64,000 nucleotides of DNA, taken from positions 1,796,411 through 1,860,410 of the forward strand of contig NZ_LISW01000001.1 in NCBI RefSeq assembly GCF_001905735.1. The letters are read 5' to 3'. Within the stretch, counting starts at the first letter, position 1; every line of letters starts with the position of its first letter. This document shows, one piece after another, positions 8,531 through 16,498 of this stretch. Both the position numbers and the translations under genes were made by a program. The DNA comes from Streptomyces sp. CB01249 (lineage in GTDB: Bacteria; Actinomycetota; Actinomycetes; Streptomycetales; Streptomycetaceae). Below the pieces are notes generated by a model that ran no database searches, was not told the origin of the DNA, and saw nothing but the letters and a program-made list of their open reading frames with translations.

Positions 8531-8562
8531 ACCATGCATCCTCACGCCACGTGAGGTTCAAG
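8531..8562 (-). promoter_or_regulatory. MerR-type autoregulated promoter
   Basis: On the minus strand TTGAAC (8557-8562) is followed by a perfect dyad CCTCACG-n3-CGTGAGG (8540-8556) and a weak -10 around 8531-8537. The arrangement, with the dyad filling an 18-19 bp spacer, is diagnostic of MerR-regulated promoters. Transcription would start at or near the ATG at 8524. Confidence 0.6.
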
Positions 8563-8596
8563 CTCTGGCGGCTCCTTTTCGTAGGACGTCCGGTGG

Positions 8597-9838
8597 CTAG
8601 GCCGCCCGCCGCCCCGTCCGCAGCTCCCGGCCGTTGGCCAGGGCCTCCGGGTCCAGCGACAGGGACACGGCGGCCGTCGCGCCGACGTCCGCCAGGCTCT
8701 CCGCGTCGGGCAGCAGCTCCACGCCGTCCGCGCCGGGCCGGTGGATGAGCACGGGGACGTACTCGCGGGTGTGGAAGGCGTGCCCGGCTGTCGGGTCGTT
8801 GCCGTGATCGCCGGTCACGATGAGGCGGTCGCCCGGTGCGTCGAGGAGGGCGACGAGCGCGGCCAGGCCCGCGTCCGCCTGTTCCAGGAGGCGTCCGTAG
8901 CGCTCGGTGTCCTGCTGGTGCCCGGCCAGGTCCGTCTCCTGGATGTTGGACACCACCAGGCCGTCGCCGCAGGCGCGTACCGCTTCGAGGGTGTGCGTGA
9001 GGACGTCGGCGGTGTCCACGGCCGGGTGCCGGGCCGCACCCTCGCAGGCCAGGATGTCGGCGGCCTTCCCCACCAGGGTGACCGGGATGCCCGCGCGGGC
9101 GGCCAGGTCGGGGAGCTGGCGGGTGTGGTCGATCGGGGCGCCCAGGTGCTGCACTTCGAGACCGCCGTTGCGGTAGAACCCGGTGGCGGGGGTGTCGAGG
9201 CCCACCGTGCCCTCCTCACCGGCCCGTACGAAGCGGTCGAGCGGGCCGTCCGCGTGCCCGCCCACCGCGATGACCCGCGCCACGGGAGCGACGGCGCGTA
9301 CCGTGCGGGCCACGGCGAGGATGCCGCCCGGCCCGTCGAACGGCAGGTCCTCCAGCCGCCCGGAGGCGTTCCAGTTGATGCCCGGGTCGGCCTCCAGGTT
9401 GTCGTGGACCAGCACCGCGCCGTCCACGACCAGGAGCGGCCTGCCGTCCAGCCGGCCGACCCGGTGGCCCGCCGCTTCGAGGGCGGCGGTCACCTCGTCC
9501 AGGTGGTCGGCGAGCCGCGCCACGGTCACCCGGCTGAAGTCGGCGCCCATCATGGTCTGGTGCCCGGCGAAGGTGTCGGCGCCCGGATAGCCGAGCGCGG
9601 CCCGGCCCGCGGCGACGGGCAGATGGGTGCGCCGGGCGAGATCGGGGTGCGGGTGGACCAGGCCGAGGCCGAGCGAACCCAGCACGGGCAGCCGCAGCGG
9701 GCGGCCGAAGGCCTCCCGGCAGTGGTCCAGCACATGCCCGCAGGTGTCGGCGGTCAGATCGCCGGGGCGCGTGGTGCCCGCGTCGGGCATGGCGCCGATG
9801 CCGAATCCGTCGATCACGACGATGACGGTCTTGGCCAT
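8597..9838 (-). CDS. yhfW: phosphopentomutase-like alkaline-phosphatase-fold protein (YhfW)
   Basis: A 413-aa metalloenzyme of the phosphopentomutase/alkaline phosphatase superfamily. VIDGFGIG (Asp10) supplies the first metal ligand, AGHQTMMG replaces the TTGHWE nucleophile region of DeoB, and GDHGNDPT near residue 343 with a later TREYVP gives the other metal ligands. It is not a standard DeoB, and its neighbours identify it as YhfW. It is the last gene of a seven-gene run, starting 11 bases after YhfX. Expected chemistry is phosphate transfer or isomerisation on a small phosphorylated substrate. The true substrate is unknown. Confidence 0.8.
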   Translation of the reverse strand: MAKTVIVVIDGFGIGAMPDAGTTRPGDLTADTCGHVLDHCREAFGRPLRLPVLGSLGLGLVHPHPDLARRTHLPVAAGRAALGYPGADTFAGHQTMMGADFSRVTVARLADHLDEVTAALEAAGHRVGRLDGRPLLVVDGAVLVHDNLEADPGINWNASGRLEDLPFDGPGGILAVARTVRAVAPVARVIAVGGHADGPLDRFVRAGEEGTVGLDTPATGFYRNGGLEVQHLGAPIDHTRQLPDLAARAGIPVTLVGKAADILACEGAARHPAVDTADVLTHTLEAVRACGDGLVVSNIQETDLAGHQQDTERYGRLLEQADAGLAALVALLDAPGDRLIVTGDHGNDPTAGHAFHTREYVPVLIHRPGADGVELLPDAESLADVGATAAVSLSLDPEALANGRELRTGRRAA

Positions 9839-9849
9839 GGGGTGCCTCC

Positions 9850-11016
9850 TCAGCTCAGGGACCGGCCCTGGGCGTCGTACAGACCGTTGAGACGGGGCGT
9901 CCCGGAGGAGAGTCCGGAGACGACGGCGACGGTCGAGCGGGTGACGAAGATCTGGGTGCGGAAGGCGAGCAGCGCGGTGTCGCCGATGCGGACGTCCTGT
10001 CCGGGGGCGGGCGCGTCGAGCAGCCGGTAGTAGTCGATGTTCTCGGCGGGCGCGTCCAGCACGTTCAGACGTGCCCCGGTGCGCGGCAGCAGGGCGCTCC
10101 TGATGTGGGAGCGGGCGTAGAACCCGCCGCCGAAGACGGCGGGGCGGCCGTCGTCCAGGGTGTGGGCGACCTCGGTGACGTACACGTAGGCGGGGGTCTC
10201 GGGCTGCGCCGGGTCGACCGCGTGCAGCGGGGTCGTGCCGGTCAGCGCGTGGCCCGGCTCCCCGTGGGTGGCGCCGAGGTCCGCGAGGAGCGGCAGGGAG
10301 GCCATCGAGGTGGCGCTGGGGGCGCTCAGCAGGAGGTCCTTGTGGCCGCGGCCGGTCAGTGTCTCGCGGGCCTTGAGGGCGAGGGCGAAGTTGGGCGTGG
10401 CGTACGGGGCACCCGTCGCCGGGTCGCACAGCACGCACGGGAAGGCGGTGACCCCCGCGATCCGGATGCCGGGAAGGCGTTCGGCGGCGTCGGCGAAGGC
10501 GTCGAGCCGGTTGAGCGGGACGCCGCCCTCCTGGCCCGGGTAGACGGTCCCCTCGGCGCCTTCGAGACGGATCAGGATGTCCTGGACGAACCCCAGCCGC
10601 CTCGCGGTGTCGGAGACCGCGCGGGCGTTGTCCAGGTCGTAGACGGTGACGGTCTCGGGACGCCACGCCAGCATCTCGGGCAGGGCGCGGCGCGGGATCT
10701 GGACGAGGTGGCCGAGGTTGCCGGCACGGGCGCCGGAGGCGTGCAGGGTGCGCGCCTCGGGCGGGTCGATGGCGGCGTAGCGGGGGATGTGCCGGGCGAC
10801 GGCCCGGATCAGTTCCGGGTTGCGGCCGAGCTGTTTGACGACGAACCAGAGTGAGAGGCCCAGCCGTTCGGCCTCGGCGGCCAGCAGCGCGGCGTTGGCC
10901 TCGACGGCGTCCAGGTCCATGACATAGGTGTCCGGCGGGATCGCGCCCTCGTCGTGCAGTGCGGCCGCGGCCTCGACGAGCCCGGGATTGCGGGTCAGTA
11001 CGGTGTCGAGAAACAC
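9850..11016 (-). CDS. yhfX: PLP-dependent alanine-racemase-like protein (YhfX)
   Basis: A 388-aa fold-type III PLP enzyme. Lys61 in FVVKQLGRNPEL is the predicted Schiff-base lysine at the end of the first strand of the TIM barrel, after YVMDLDAVEANAAL. The C-terminal beta domain includes RTQIFVTR. The GTG at 11016 is preceded by GGAAGGG inside the end of YhfS, whose stop ends 2 bases earlier. The enzyme could racemise or decarboxylate an amino acid or act on an amino ketone. It is the YhfX homologue of the E. coli yhf cluster, where no substrate is established to my knowledge. Confidence 0.82.
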   Translation of the reverse strand: MFLDTVLTRNPGLVEAAAALHDEGAIPPDTYVMDLDAVEANAALLAAEAERLGLSLWFVVKQLGRNPELIRAVARHIPRYAAIDPPEARTLHASGARAGNLGHLVQIPRRALPEMLAWRPETVTVYDLDNARAVSDTARRLGFVQDILIRLEGAEGTVYPGQEGGVPLNRLDAFADAAERLPGIRIAGVTAFPCVLCDPATGAPYATPNFALALKARETLTGRGHKDLLLSAPSATSMASLPLLADLGATHGEPGHALTGTTPLHAVDPAQPETPAYVYVTEVAHTLDDGRPAVFGGGFYARSHIRSALLPRTGARLNVLDAPAENIDYYRLLDAPAPGQDVRIGDTALLAFRTQIFVTRSTVAVVSGLSSGTPRLNGLYDAQGRSLS

Positions 11017-11018
11017 GG

Positions 11019-12134
11019 TCAGTCGCCCTTCCGGTCGTTCAGCGCGGCCAGCGACCGGCGCAGGATCTCGATGACGAGGTCCGCGCCCGCCCGCATCGGG
11101 TTGATGCGCACGGTCCAGTCGGTCAGTTCGGGCGAGTCGTCCAGGGCGGAGCTGGACATCCGGTAGAAGAGCGGCGTGATCTCGTAGCGGGAGTTGGAAC
11201 CCACCGGGTACGGGGCCGCGCCGAAGCGGGCGGCGACGGCGGGCAGCTCCCTGGCCACGGGCCGGTCGAGCCGGACGAGCAGGCACCGGTCCTGTGCGTT
11301 GGCGAGCCGGACCTCGGCGACCCCGGGCACCTCGCCCGCGGTCAGCCGCTCGGCGACCTCGGCGCCGACCTGGGACTGCACGGACCACATGAGCGGTACG
11401 TGGGTGAGCGCACGCAGCGCGTCGAGCGCCTGGTGTCCCTGGACCTGGCCGCCGCCGGAGTAGTTGTCGCGGCGGATGTGCTCGATCAGGTCCCCGGCGC
11501 CGACGACGATGCCGACGCCCTCCGGGCCGTGCAGCTTGAACAGCGAGAAGCAGGAGGCGTCGGCGCCCAGTTCGACCCCGGCCGCCGGGGTGCGCATCAC
11601 GGCGTAGTTGTCGTCGACGACCGTGCGGACGCCGGCGGCCCGGCAGGCGGAGAGGACCGCGCCGGGGTCGTAGGAGTCGGCGAGCCGCTGCCGGGTGTGC
11701 TGGACGTAGGCCCAGCGGAACCGGCCGGATTCCAGGGCCCCGCGCAGCTCGTCGGGATCGTTGAAGTCGGCCTGCACGGTCTGGACGCCGAGGCCGCGCA
11801 GCGTGACCTCGGTGGTGCGGTAGACGGGCGCCCGGTGGATGAGGAGGGGGTCGCCCGGCCGGACGGCGGCGGTGAGGGCGGCCCGGATCGCGCCGGTGCC
11901 CGCGCCCTGGACGAAGGCGGCGCCCTCGGCGCCGAAGAAGTCGGCGAGGACGGACTCGACGCGGGCGGTGGTGGCGGGGCGTCCGAGCCCGGGCACGACC
12001 CCGGCGTCGGAGGCGAACAGCTGCGGGCCCTCGAAGTGACGGGCGGTGGCCTCGATGAGCCGGAACTGCCGGGCGACGGCGTCGGCCGGGGCCACGGTCG
12101 CCAGCGGGTAGGTCCGGGGGAGTACGGGGTGCAT
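11019..12134 (-). CDS. yhfS: PLP-dependent aminotransferase/lyase-like protein (YhfS)
   Basis: A 371-aa fold-type I PLP enzyme. The predicted PLP lysine is Lys200 in SLFKLHGPEG, with Asp174 in VVDDNY for the pyridine nitrogen and VQGAGTGAI around residue 75-83 for the phosphate. This matches aminotransferase class V / Cys-Met metabolism type enzymes and the YhfS family. It begins 2 bases after the Php stop, and GGAAGAG forms its ribosome binding site, so it is tightly coupled in the operon. Reaction unknown; likely removes or moves an amino group on the compound imported by YhfT. Confidence 0.82.
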   Translation of the reverse strand: MHPVLPRTYPLATVAPADAVARQFRLIEATARHFEGPQLFASDAGVVPGLGRPATTARVESVLADFFGAEGAAFVQGAGTGAIRAALTAAVRPGDPLLIHRAPVYRTTEVTLRGLGVQTVQADFNDPDELRGALESGRFRWAYVQHTRQRLADSYDPGAVLSACRAAGVRTVVDDNYAVMRTPAAGVELGADASCFSLFKLHGPEGVGIVVGAGDLIEHIRRDNYSGGGQVQGHQALDALRALTHVPLMWSVQSQVGAEVAERLTAGEVPGVAEVRLANAQDRCLLVRLDRPVARELPAVAARFGAAPYPVGSNSRYEITPLFYRMSSSALDDSPELTDWTVRINPMRAGADLVIEILRRSLAALNDRKGD

Positions 12135-12136
12135 GG

Positions 12137-13090
12137 TCAGCTCTCTTCCACGTTCACGCCGCTGAGGAAGCGCAGCGGATTGCGGCGGGTCAGCAGGTCG
12201 ATCAGGTCGTCGTCCACGCCCGCCGCACGGACCTTGGGCAGGAAGCTCCCGAAGAGGTGGCCGTAACCCTGGCCCCCCTCGGAAGTGAGGTAGCCGTGGC
12301 GGGAGATGTCGCAGCTGAGCAGGACCCGGTCGGCGTGCCCCGCCTCCAGGAGGGCGAGCAGGAGCCGCAGCCGGGTGTCGTCGCTCTGGTAGCCGTCCTT
12401 GCCGACGGTGTCGAAGGCGACGTACGCGCCGCTCGCGGCCAGCTCCCGGTGCACCGCTGGATCGTCCAGCAGGTCCTGATGACCGACCGAGATCCGGTGC
12501 GGGGGCAGCCCCTCGGCGGTGAGCAGTTCCAGCTGAGCGAGGCCGCCGCGGCCGAGCTGGGCATGGGTGGCGACGGAGAGCCCGGTGGCGAGGGCGGCCC
12601 GCGCCGAAGCACGGAGCACCTTGTTCTCGGGCGGCGTCGGGACGTCCCCGTGGCTGCCGATCTCGCCGAGGACGCCGGGACGGATGCCGGTCGTGCCGAT
12701 GCCGTCCTCGATTTCGCGGACGAGGGTGGCGGTGAGGTCCCCGACGCTGCCGCTGTCGATCTCGGGGGTGTGGAACGGCTCGTAGTACCAGCCGGTCGCG
12801 GCGACGACGGCGACCCGGGCATCCCGGGAGATCCGGGCCAGGGCGCGCACGTCGCGGCCCATGCCGCGGCAGGTCAGCTCGATGACCAGGGCGAGTCCGT
12901 ACTCCTCGCGGAGTGCGGCCAGTTCGGCGGTGACGGCGGCGGCGTGCCGGCCGGCGGCGAGCACGGCGCCGCCGTCACCCCGGTGGTCGAGGTCGAGGAC
13001 GAGGTGTTCATGGGCCAGGGCGGGGCCCCGTACCGCGTCGGGGACGATGTCTCCGAGAACGGTACGAAGCACGGGGGCGGGGCTGTTCAT
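12137..13090 (-). CDS. php: phosphotriesterase homology protein
   Basis: A 317-aa TIM-barrel amidohydrolase. Predicted metal ligands are His27 and His29 (AHEH), His176 (ATHAQ), His204 (GHQD) and Asp261 (SCDISRH). The bridging residue is Glu143 in LGEIG, where true phosphotriesterases have carboxylated Lys; E. coli PHP is also described with Glu. PHP and related enzymes hydrolyse lactones or esters rather than organophosphates. It sits between the membrane protein YhfT and YhfS, in the same relation as in E. coli. Intact, with full family length. The actual substrate is unknown. Confidence 0.85.
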   Translation of the reverse strand: MNSPAPVLRTVLGDIVPDAVRGPALAHEHLVLDLDHRGDGGAVLAAGRHAAAVTAELAALREEYGLALVIELTCRGMGRDVRALARISRDARVAVVAATGWYYEPFHTPEIDSGSVGDLTATLVREIEDGIGTTGIRPGVLGEIGSHGDVPTPPENKVLRASARAALATGLSVATHAQLGRGGLAQLELLTAEGLPPHRISVGHQDLLDDPAVHRELAASGAYVAFDTVGKDGYQSDDTRLRLLLALLEAGHADRVLLSCDISRHGYLTSEGGQGYGHLFGSFLPKVRAAGVDDDLIDLLTRRNPLRFLSGVNVEES

Positions 13091-13137
13091 CGTGGGGGGT
13101 CCTTCTTGGGTCGGCCTGTGTGATCAGGGGCGTGGGG

Positions 13138-14475
13138 CTATCCCTTGATCGGTGTGAACAGGTCCATCCAGTACAGGAGGTTGAGGAGGATGCCGCCGAC
13201 GATCACCGCGGCCGGTGCCGCGGCCATCCGGACGACCGGCCGGCCCATCGCCTCGTTCAGCAGGTAGAGCCCGCCGACGACGAGGATGCCCAGGCCGCCG
13301 CCCATGGCGTTGGCCGCCATCAGCGAGCCGAAGAGGATCGCCAGCTGGAGCGTCTCGCTGATCGCGCTGCGCAGGTGCTCCGAGGAGTCGCGGACGCTGG
13401 GCAGCCGCCCGAGGAGCTTGCCGATGTAGGACAGGGCCAGTACTTCGGCCGCGAAGACCAGGGCGCCGACGATCGCGGCGAGGAACGGGTTCGGCATCAG
13501 GTACCCGATGGGGTACACGAGGGTGAAGCCCGCGATGCCGTACGCGCCGGAGGCCAGCGCGGTGGTCGCGATCAGGGGGATGAAACCGAAGACGCGGTAG
13601 AAGTCGACCTGCGCCGCCTCCGAGTACTGCCCCTTCGCGATCAGGAAGCTGGTCGCCTCGCCGCCGCCGAATATGTGCATCTGGGCGAGCACACAGACCC
13701 CGGCGCCCAGCACCATGAACAGGGGCAGGTACCGGCGCAGCCGGGCCGCGCTGGCGCTGAAGAGGGAGGCCATCGGGTCGTCACCCTCGATGAGGGGTTC
13801 GCTCACGCCTGCGGCCCTGTCCGCCTTGCGCTGGGCGAGGTCCTTGGCGACGGCGAGACCGATGAGCATCAGCACACCGACGGCCATCGCCAGCGCGCCG
13901 GCGAACATGTTGGGCCACAGCTTCATGGTCATGACGACCAGGGCGAACTCCAGGACCCCCGCGATGCCGCCCCACTTGCGGCCGAACTGCTTGGTGATGG
14001 CCAGCACCGGGAACAGCGTGAAGAGGAAGAGGATCGGGGTCGACATCTGCTGCATGGCGGTGATGAAGTCGACCGGCAGGTCATGCGCCACGTTGTTGGC
14101 GCCGTTGAGCCCGAAGACGACGACCGCGCCCCAGGCGCCGCCGAGGATGGGGGCGAGCCACTTCTTCGGCGACAGCATGCCGAGGATGTCGGTGGGCAGG
14201 AAGAGGAGCCACGGGTTCAGCACACCGGTGGACAGGGCCATCGGGGCGCCGAGCCCGAAGATGAACCCGGCCGAGAGGCCGAACGAGACCGCCGTCGTCG
14301 CGCTGCGCGTGGTGCGCCCCTGGATGAAGTCCAGGAGGAACGGGCGTACGCCGTCGTTGAAGACGGCCAGCGCCATGTGGGAGATGTACGCGGTCAGCGC
14401 ACAGAGGGCTATGACGGTCAGTTGCTGGGCCAGCGAGAAGTCGAGGCTCGTACCGGCTGCGAGTGTCGTACTCAC
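13138..14475 (-). CDS. yhfT: YhfT-family membrane transporter
   Basis: A 445-aa polytopic membrane protein with about 11 hydrophobic segments, for example residues 14-32, 60-80, 108-125 and 160-190, and a charged cytoplasmic loop near 225-245. It matches the YhfT family, an uncharacterised permease-like group found only with the other yhf genes. It lies 47 bases after YhfU and 47 before Php. The natural reading is that it moves the substrate or product of the pathway across the membrane. No motif reveals the solute. Confidence 0.8.
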   Translation of the reverse strand: MSTTLAAGTSLDFSLAQQLTVIALCALTAYISHMALAVFNDGVRPFLLDFIQGRTTRSATTAVSFGLSAGFIFGLGAPMALSTGVLNPWLLFLPTDILGMLSPKKWLAPILGGAWGAVVVFGLNGANNVAHDLPVDFITAMQQMSTPILFLFTLFPVLAITKQFGRKWGGIAGVLEFALVVMTMKLWPNMFAGALAMAVGVLMLIGLAVAKDLAQRKADRAAGVSEPLIEGDDPMASLFSASAARLRRYLPLFMVLGAGVCVLAQMHIFGGGEATSFLIAKGQYSEAAQVDFYRVFGFIPLIATTALASGAYGIAGFTLVYPIGYLMPNPFLAAIVGALVFAAEVLALSYIGKLLGRLPSVRDSSEHLRSAISETLQLAILFGSLMAANAMGGGLGILVVGGLYLLNEAMGRPVVRMAAAPAAVIVGGILLNLLYWMDLFTPIKG

Positions 14476-14522
14476 GGGGTCACTCCTTCGTGCCCGGGGT
14501 GATCAGAGCGGGGTGGCTGGAG

Positions 14523-14879
14523 TCAGCCGCGGGCGGCGATGGCGCGCGCCATTAGGGGAGCGATGGTGTCGATCTGGTCCATCGAGAAGCCGAAGACCTT
14601 CTTGCCCTCGTCCAGCAGGGCGGTGATCTGCTCCTCGGTGGGGACGGTGCGGCCGAAGGTGTGGCAGACGGCGCTGCCCATCAGGCCGACGAGGACGCCG
14701 AGCGAGGCACCGGCGCCCGTGTGACAGGTGCCCAGGTAGTAGTCGGCCTGGGCGACGCGCAGCTTCATCGCGGCGTCCATGTCGCTGGAGGCGGTGACCT
14801 CCAGGCCCTCGATGCCGAGCTGCTTGATGGTCTGGGTGACCTCGGTCTTGCCGACGCCGCCGGCGAGGATCTTCGTCAT
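14523..14879 (-). CDS. yhfU: DUF2620 protein (YhfU)
   Basis: A 118-aa small alpha/beta protein (MTKILAGGVGK at the N-terminus, then a Gly-rich stretch TGAGASLGVLVG near residue 55-67) belonging to DUF2620, the YhfU family. The start of the fold and its glycines recall PTS IIB-like or nucleotide-binding proteins. Occurrence next to a PRD-domain protein and a YhfT permease is the hallmark of this cluster. Possible role: small cytoplasmic partner of the permease. Function unknown. Confidence 0.8.
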   Translation of the reverse strand: MTKILAGGVGKTEVTQTIKQLGIEGLEVTASSDMDAAMKLRVAQADYYLGTCHTGAGASLGVLVGLMGSAVCHTFGRTVPTEEQITALLDEGKKVFGFSMDQIDTIAPLMARAIAARG

Positions 14880-14915
14880 GTCCTGCTTCTTTCCAGAGGG
14901 TGGGGACGGGGTGGT

Positions 14916-15302
14916 TCAGGAGGAGGGGGCGGCGGGCGTCTGCTGCGCCAGCACCGCGAGGTGCATGCCGAGGAAGTTCACCTCGGACTCCGGGAGGGCG
15001 GCCCCGAGCTCGTGCCGGGCGCGCTCGGCGACGGCACGGGCGCGATCGACGGCCTGGGGGTGCCCGGCCAGTTCGGCGGCGACCTGGTCGTCGGTGAGGA
15101 ACTGCTCGATGGCCTCGCCGTTCAGCAGCCGGGTGAGCGCCATCATCAGGTGGCTGGTGAGCATGCCCGCGGTCGCCTCGGTCACGGTGTTGCCCTCCGC
15201 CTCCAGGGCGGCGAGCTCGGCCGTGACGAAGTCGGCCACCTCGGGCTTGATCTGTCCGCCTTCGCGGAAGAGCTGAAGCCGCAGGGCCAGCTGGTCGTCC
15301 AT
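14916..15302 (-). CDS. yhfY: PRD-domain protein (YhfY)
   Basis: A 128-aa helical protein corresponding to a single PTS-regulation domain. Conserved-type histidines lie in SHLMMAL (about residue 54) and GMHLAVL (about residue 112). PRDs are usually phosphorylated by HPr or EII proteins. Here the domain is solitary, as in E. coli YhfY. ATG at 15302 has a strong AGGAGG 7 bases upstream. It is the first gene of the seven-gene run after its own promoter, and probably senses sugar or phosphate status for the regulator YhfZ. Confidence 0.78.
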   Translation of the reverse strand: MDDQLALRLQLFREGGQIKPEVADFVTAELAALEAEGNTVTEATAGMLTSHLMMALTRLLNGEAIEQFLTDDQVAAELAGHPQAVDRARAVAERARHELGAALPESEVNFLGMHLAVLAQQTPAAPSS

Positions 15303-15321
15303 GGCGATCCTCCTAAAATCG

Positions 15322-15352
15322 ACAGTAACCAGGATTTTGTATTTTGATGAGG
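15322..15352 (-). promoter_or_regulatory. yhfY promoter with shared yhf element
   Basis: Reading the minus strand, TCATCA (-35) and TACTGT (-10) are 17 bases apart, 20-25 bases before the AGGAGG of yhfY. The 26 bases at 15322-15347 match the 26 bases at 16347-16372 in front of yhfZ at 21 positions. The shared core between -35 and -10 is AATCCTG. It is probably the binding site of YhfZ. Confidence 0.6.
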
Positions 15353-15400
15353 CCGAAGGTCCCGTCACGGGCAGGACCTTCGTCCCGATCGGCCCGGGGC

Positions 15401-16339
15401 TCAGTAGGAGGGCAGGCGTGTGCCCTCCAGCACCTCGCGCTGGAGCGAGGTGATCAGGGGGAGATCCAGGGAGTCCCGGACGGCGGCCAGGGCCTTGGCC
15501 CCTTCGGTCCGCCCGATGATCGCCGCGCTCGAGTTGCGCAGCGACAGCTCGCGGGTGACCTCGTCGCCCAGCGGCAGCACGTCGACGCCGAACCCGAGCC
15601 GGTCCTGCACCTCGTCCAGGTTCCAGACGGTGGCGTCGACCTCTTTACGGGCGAAGAGGTCGGGCAGCTGCATGTACGAGGCCTCCAGCAGCTGGACGTC
15701 CGGGCGCCCGGCGAAGACCCGGTCGACCAGCATGCGCAGGTCCTCCGACGCGTGGTCGACCGCGACCCGCAGGCCCGGGGTGTCCAGGTCCACGCCGTGG
15801 CGCAGGAGCATGCCGTGCGCGCCGACGTAGGTGGCCGGCCCCAGGTCCGCCACCAGCTCCACCGGATGCTCGGCGATCAGCTCGTCGGCGGCGAAGCGGG
15901 ACAGGACGACGAGGTCGACCTTGCCTTCGAGCAGGGCGGCGGTACGGGCCCCGGCGCCCCGCATGAACGTGATCGCGAAGGGTGCGCCCGCCTTCTCGAA
16001 GGCGCCGCGCAGTCCGGTGGCCAGGCCCTCGTACCGGCGGGAGTACGGCAGGGGCATCGCGGCCAGCAGCGTCCCGAGCCCGGAGAGCCGCCAGAGTATG
16101 GAGCGGTCCGAGTGGGCGAGGAAGGTGCCGAGGTGTCCCCGGGCGGTCGTCCTGATGGCGCCGGACTCCTCCAGCAGCTGAAGGGCCGCCTGGACCGTGC
16201 CGTTTCCGCAGCCCAGCTCCTCCGCGTAGTCCCGCACCCGGGGCAGCCGCGTGTCCGGCTCATGGTTGAGCAGCAGGACCGCGAGCTGGCGGGCGGCCAG
16301 TCCGTTGCGCGTGAGGAAGCGCTCATCAAAGGCGTTCAC
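15401..16339 (-). CDS. yhfZ: YhfZ-family transcriptional regulator
   Basis: A 312-aa protein: an N-terminal winged helix (LTRNGLAARQLAVLLL, then CGNGTVQAALQLLEESG, residues about 8-65) and a C-terminal periplasmic-binding-like effector domain. This is the YhfZ architecture. The GTG at 16339 is chosen because the protein then begins where family members do, and because the promoter predicts transcription starting at that codon, giving a leaderless mRNA. It lies at the head of the cluster and has the same promoter element as the operon it precedes, so it likely controls both. Effector unknown, probably the pathway substrate. Confidence 0.8.
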   Translation of the reverse strand: MNAFDERFLTRNGLAARQLAVLLLNHEPDTRLPRVRDYAEELGCGNGTVQAALQLLEESGAIRTTARGHLGTFLAHSDRSILWRLSGLGTLLAAMPLPYSRRYEGLATGLRGAFEKAGAPFAITFMRGAGARTAALLEGKVDLVVLSRFAADELIAEHPVELVADLGPATYVGAHGMLLRHGVDLDTPGLRVAVDHASEDLRMLVDRVFAGRPDVQLLEASYMQLPDLFARKEVDATVWNLDEVQDRLGFGVDVLPLGDEVTRELSLRNSSAAIIGRTEGAKALAAVRDSLDLPLITSLQREVLEGTRLPSY

Positions 16340-16346
16340 GAAGGGA

Positions 16347-16375
16347 ACAGTAAACAGGATTCTGGATATTGACAA
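16347..16375 (-). promoter_or_regulatory. yhfZ promoter with shared yhf element
   Basis: On the minus strand TTGTCA, a 17-base spacer and TACTGT form a near-consensus promoter ending 7 bases before the GTG of yhfZ. The spacer contains CAGAATCCTG, a CAG-n4-CTG dyad, which is the conserved core also found before yhfY. Autoregulation by YhfZ is the simplest reading. Confidence 0.65.
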
Positions 16376-16498
16376 GGATCCTCGCCGAAACCACGCCGTG
16401 TGCGAGTAGATGGTCCGTAATAGCCTGATTCATGTCTTTTGTTCCCTGTGGGCGCCTCGCCCCGGACAGGCGTACGTATCGAAGCGGAGGAGAACCCC

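Noticed and set aside
29..16339. The yhf cluster being part of the phosphonate pathway at 29-2774
   Set aside because: The two are separated by about 6 kb of unrelated genes on both strands and do not share the promoter element.
16376..16498. yhf-type operator controlling the alcohol dehydrogenase
   Set aside because: The shared element lies on the yhfZ side and no second copy faces the dehydrogenase gene.
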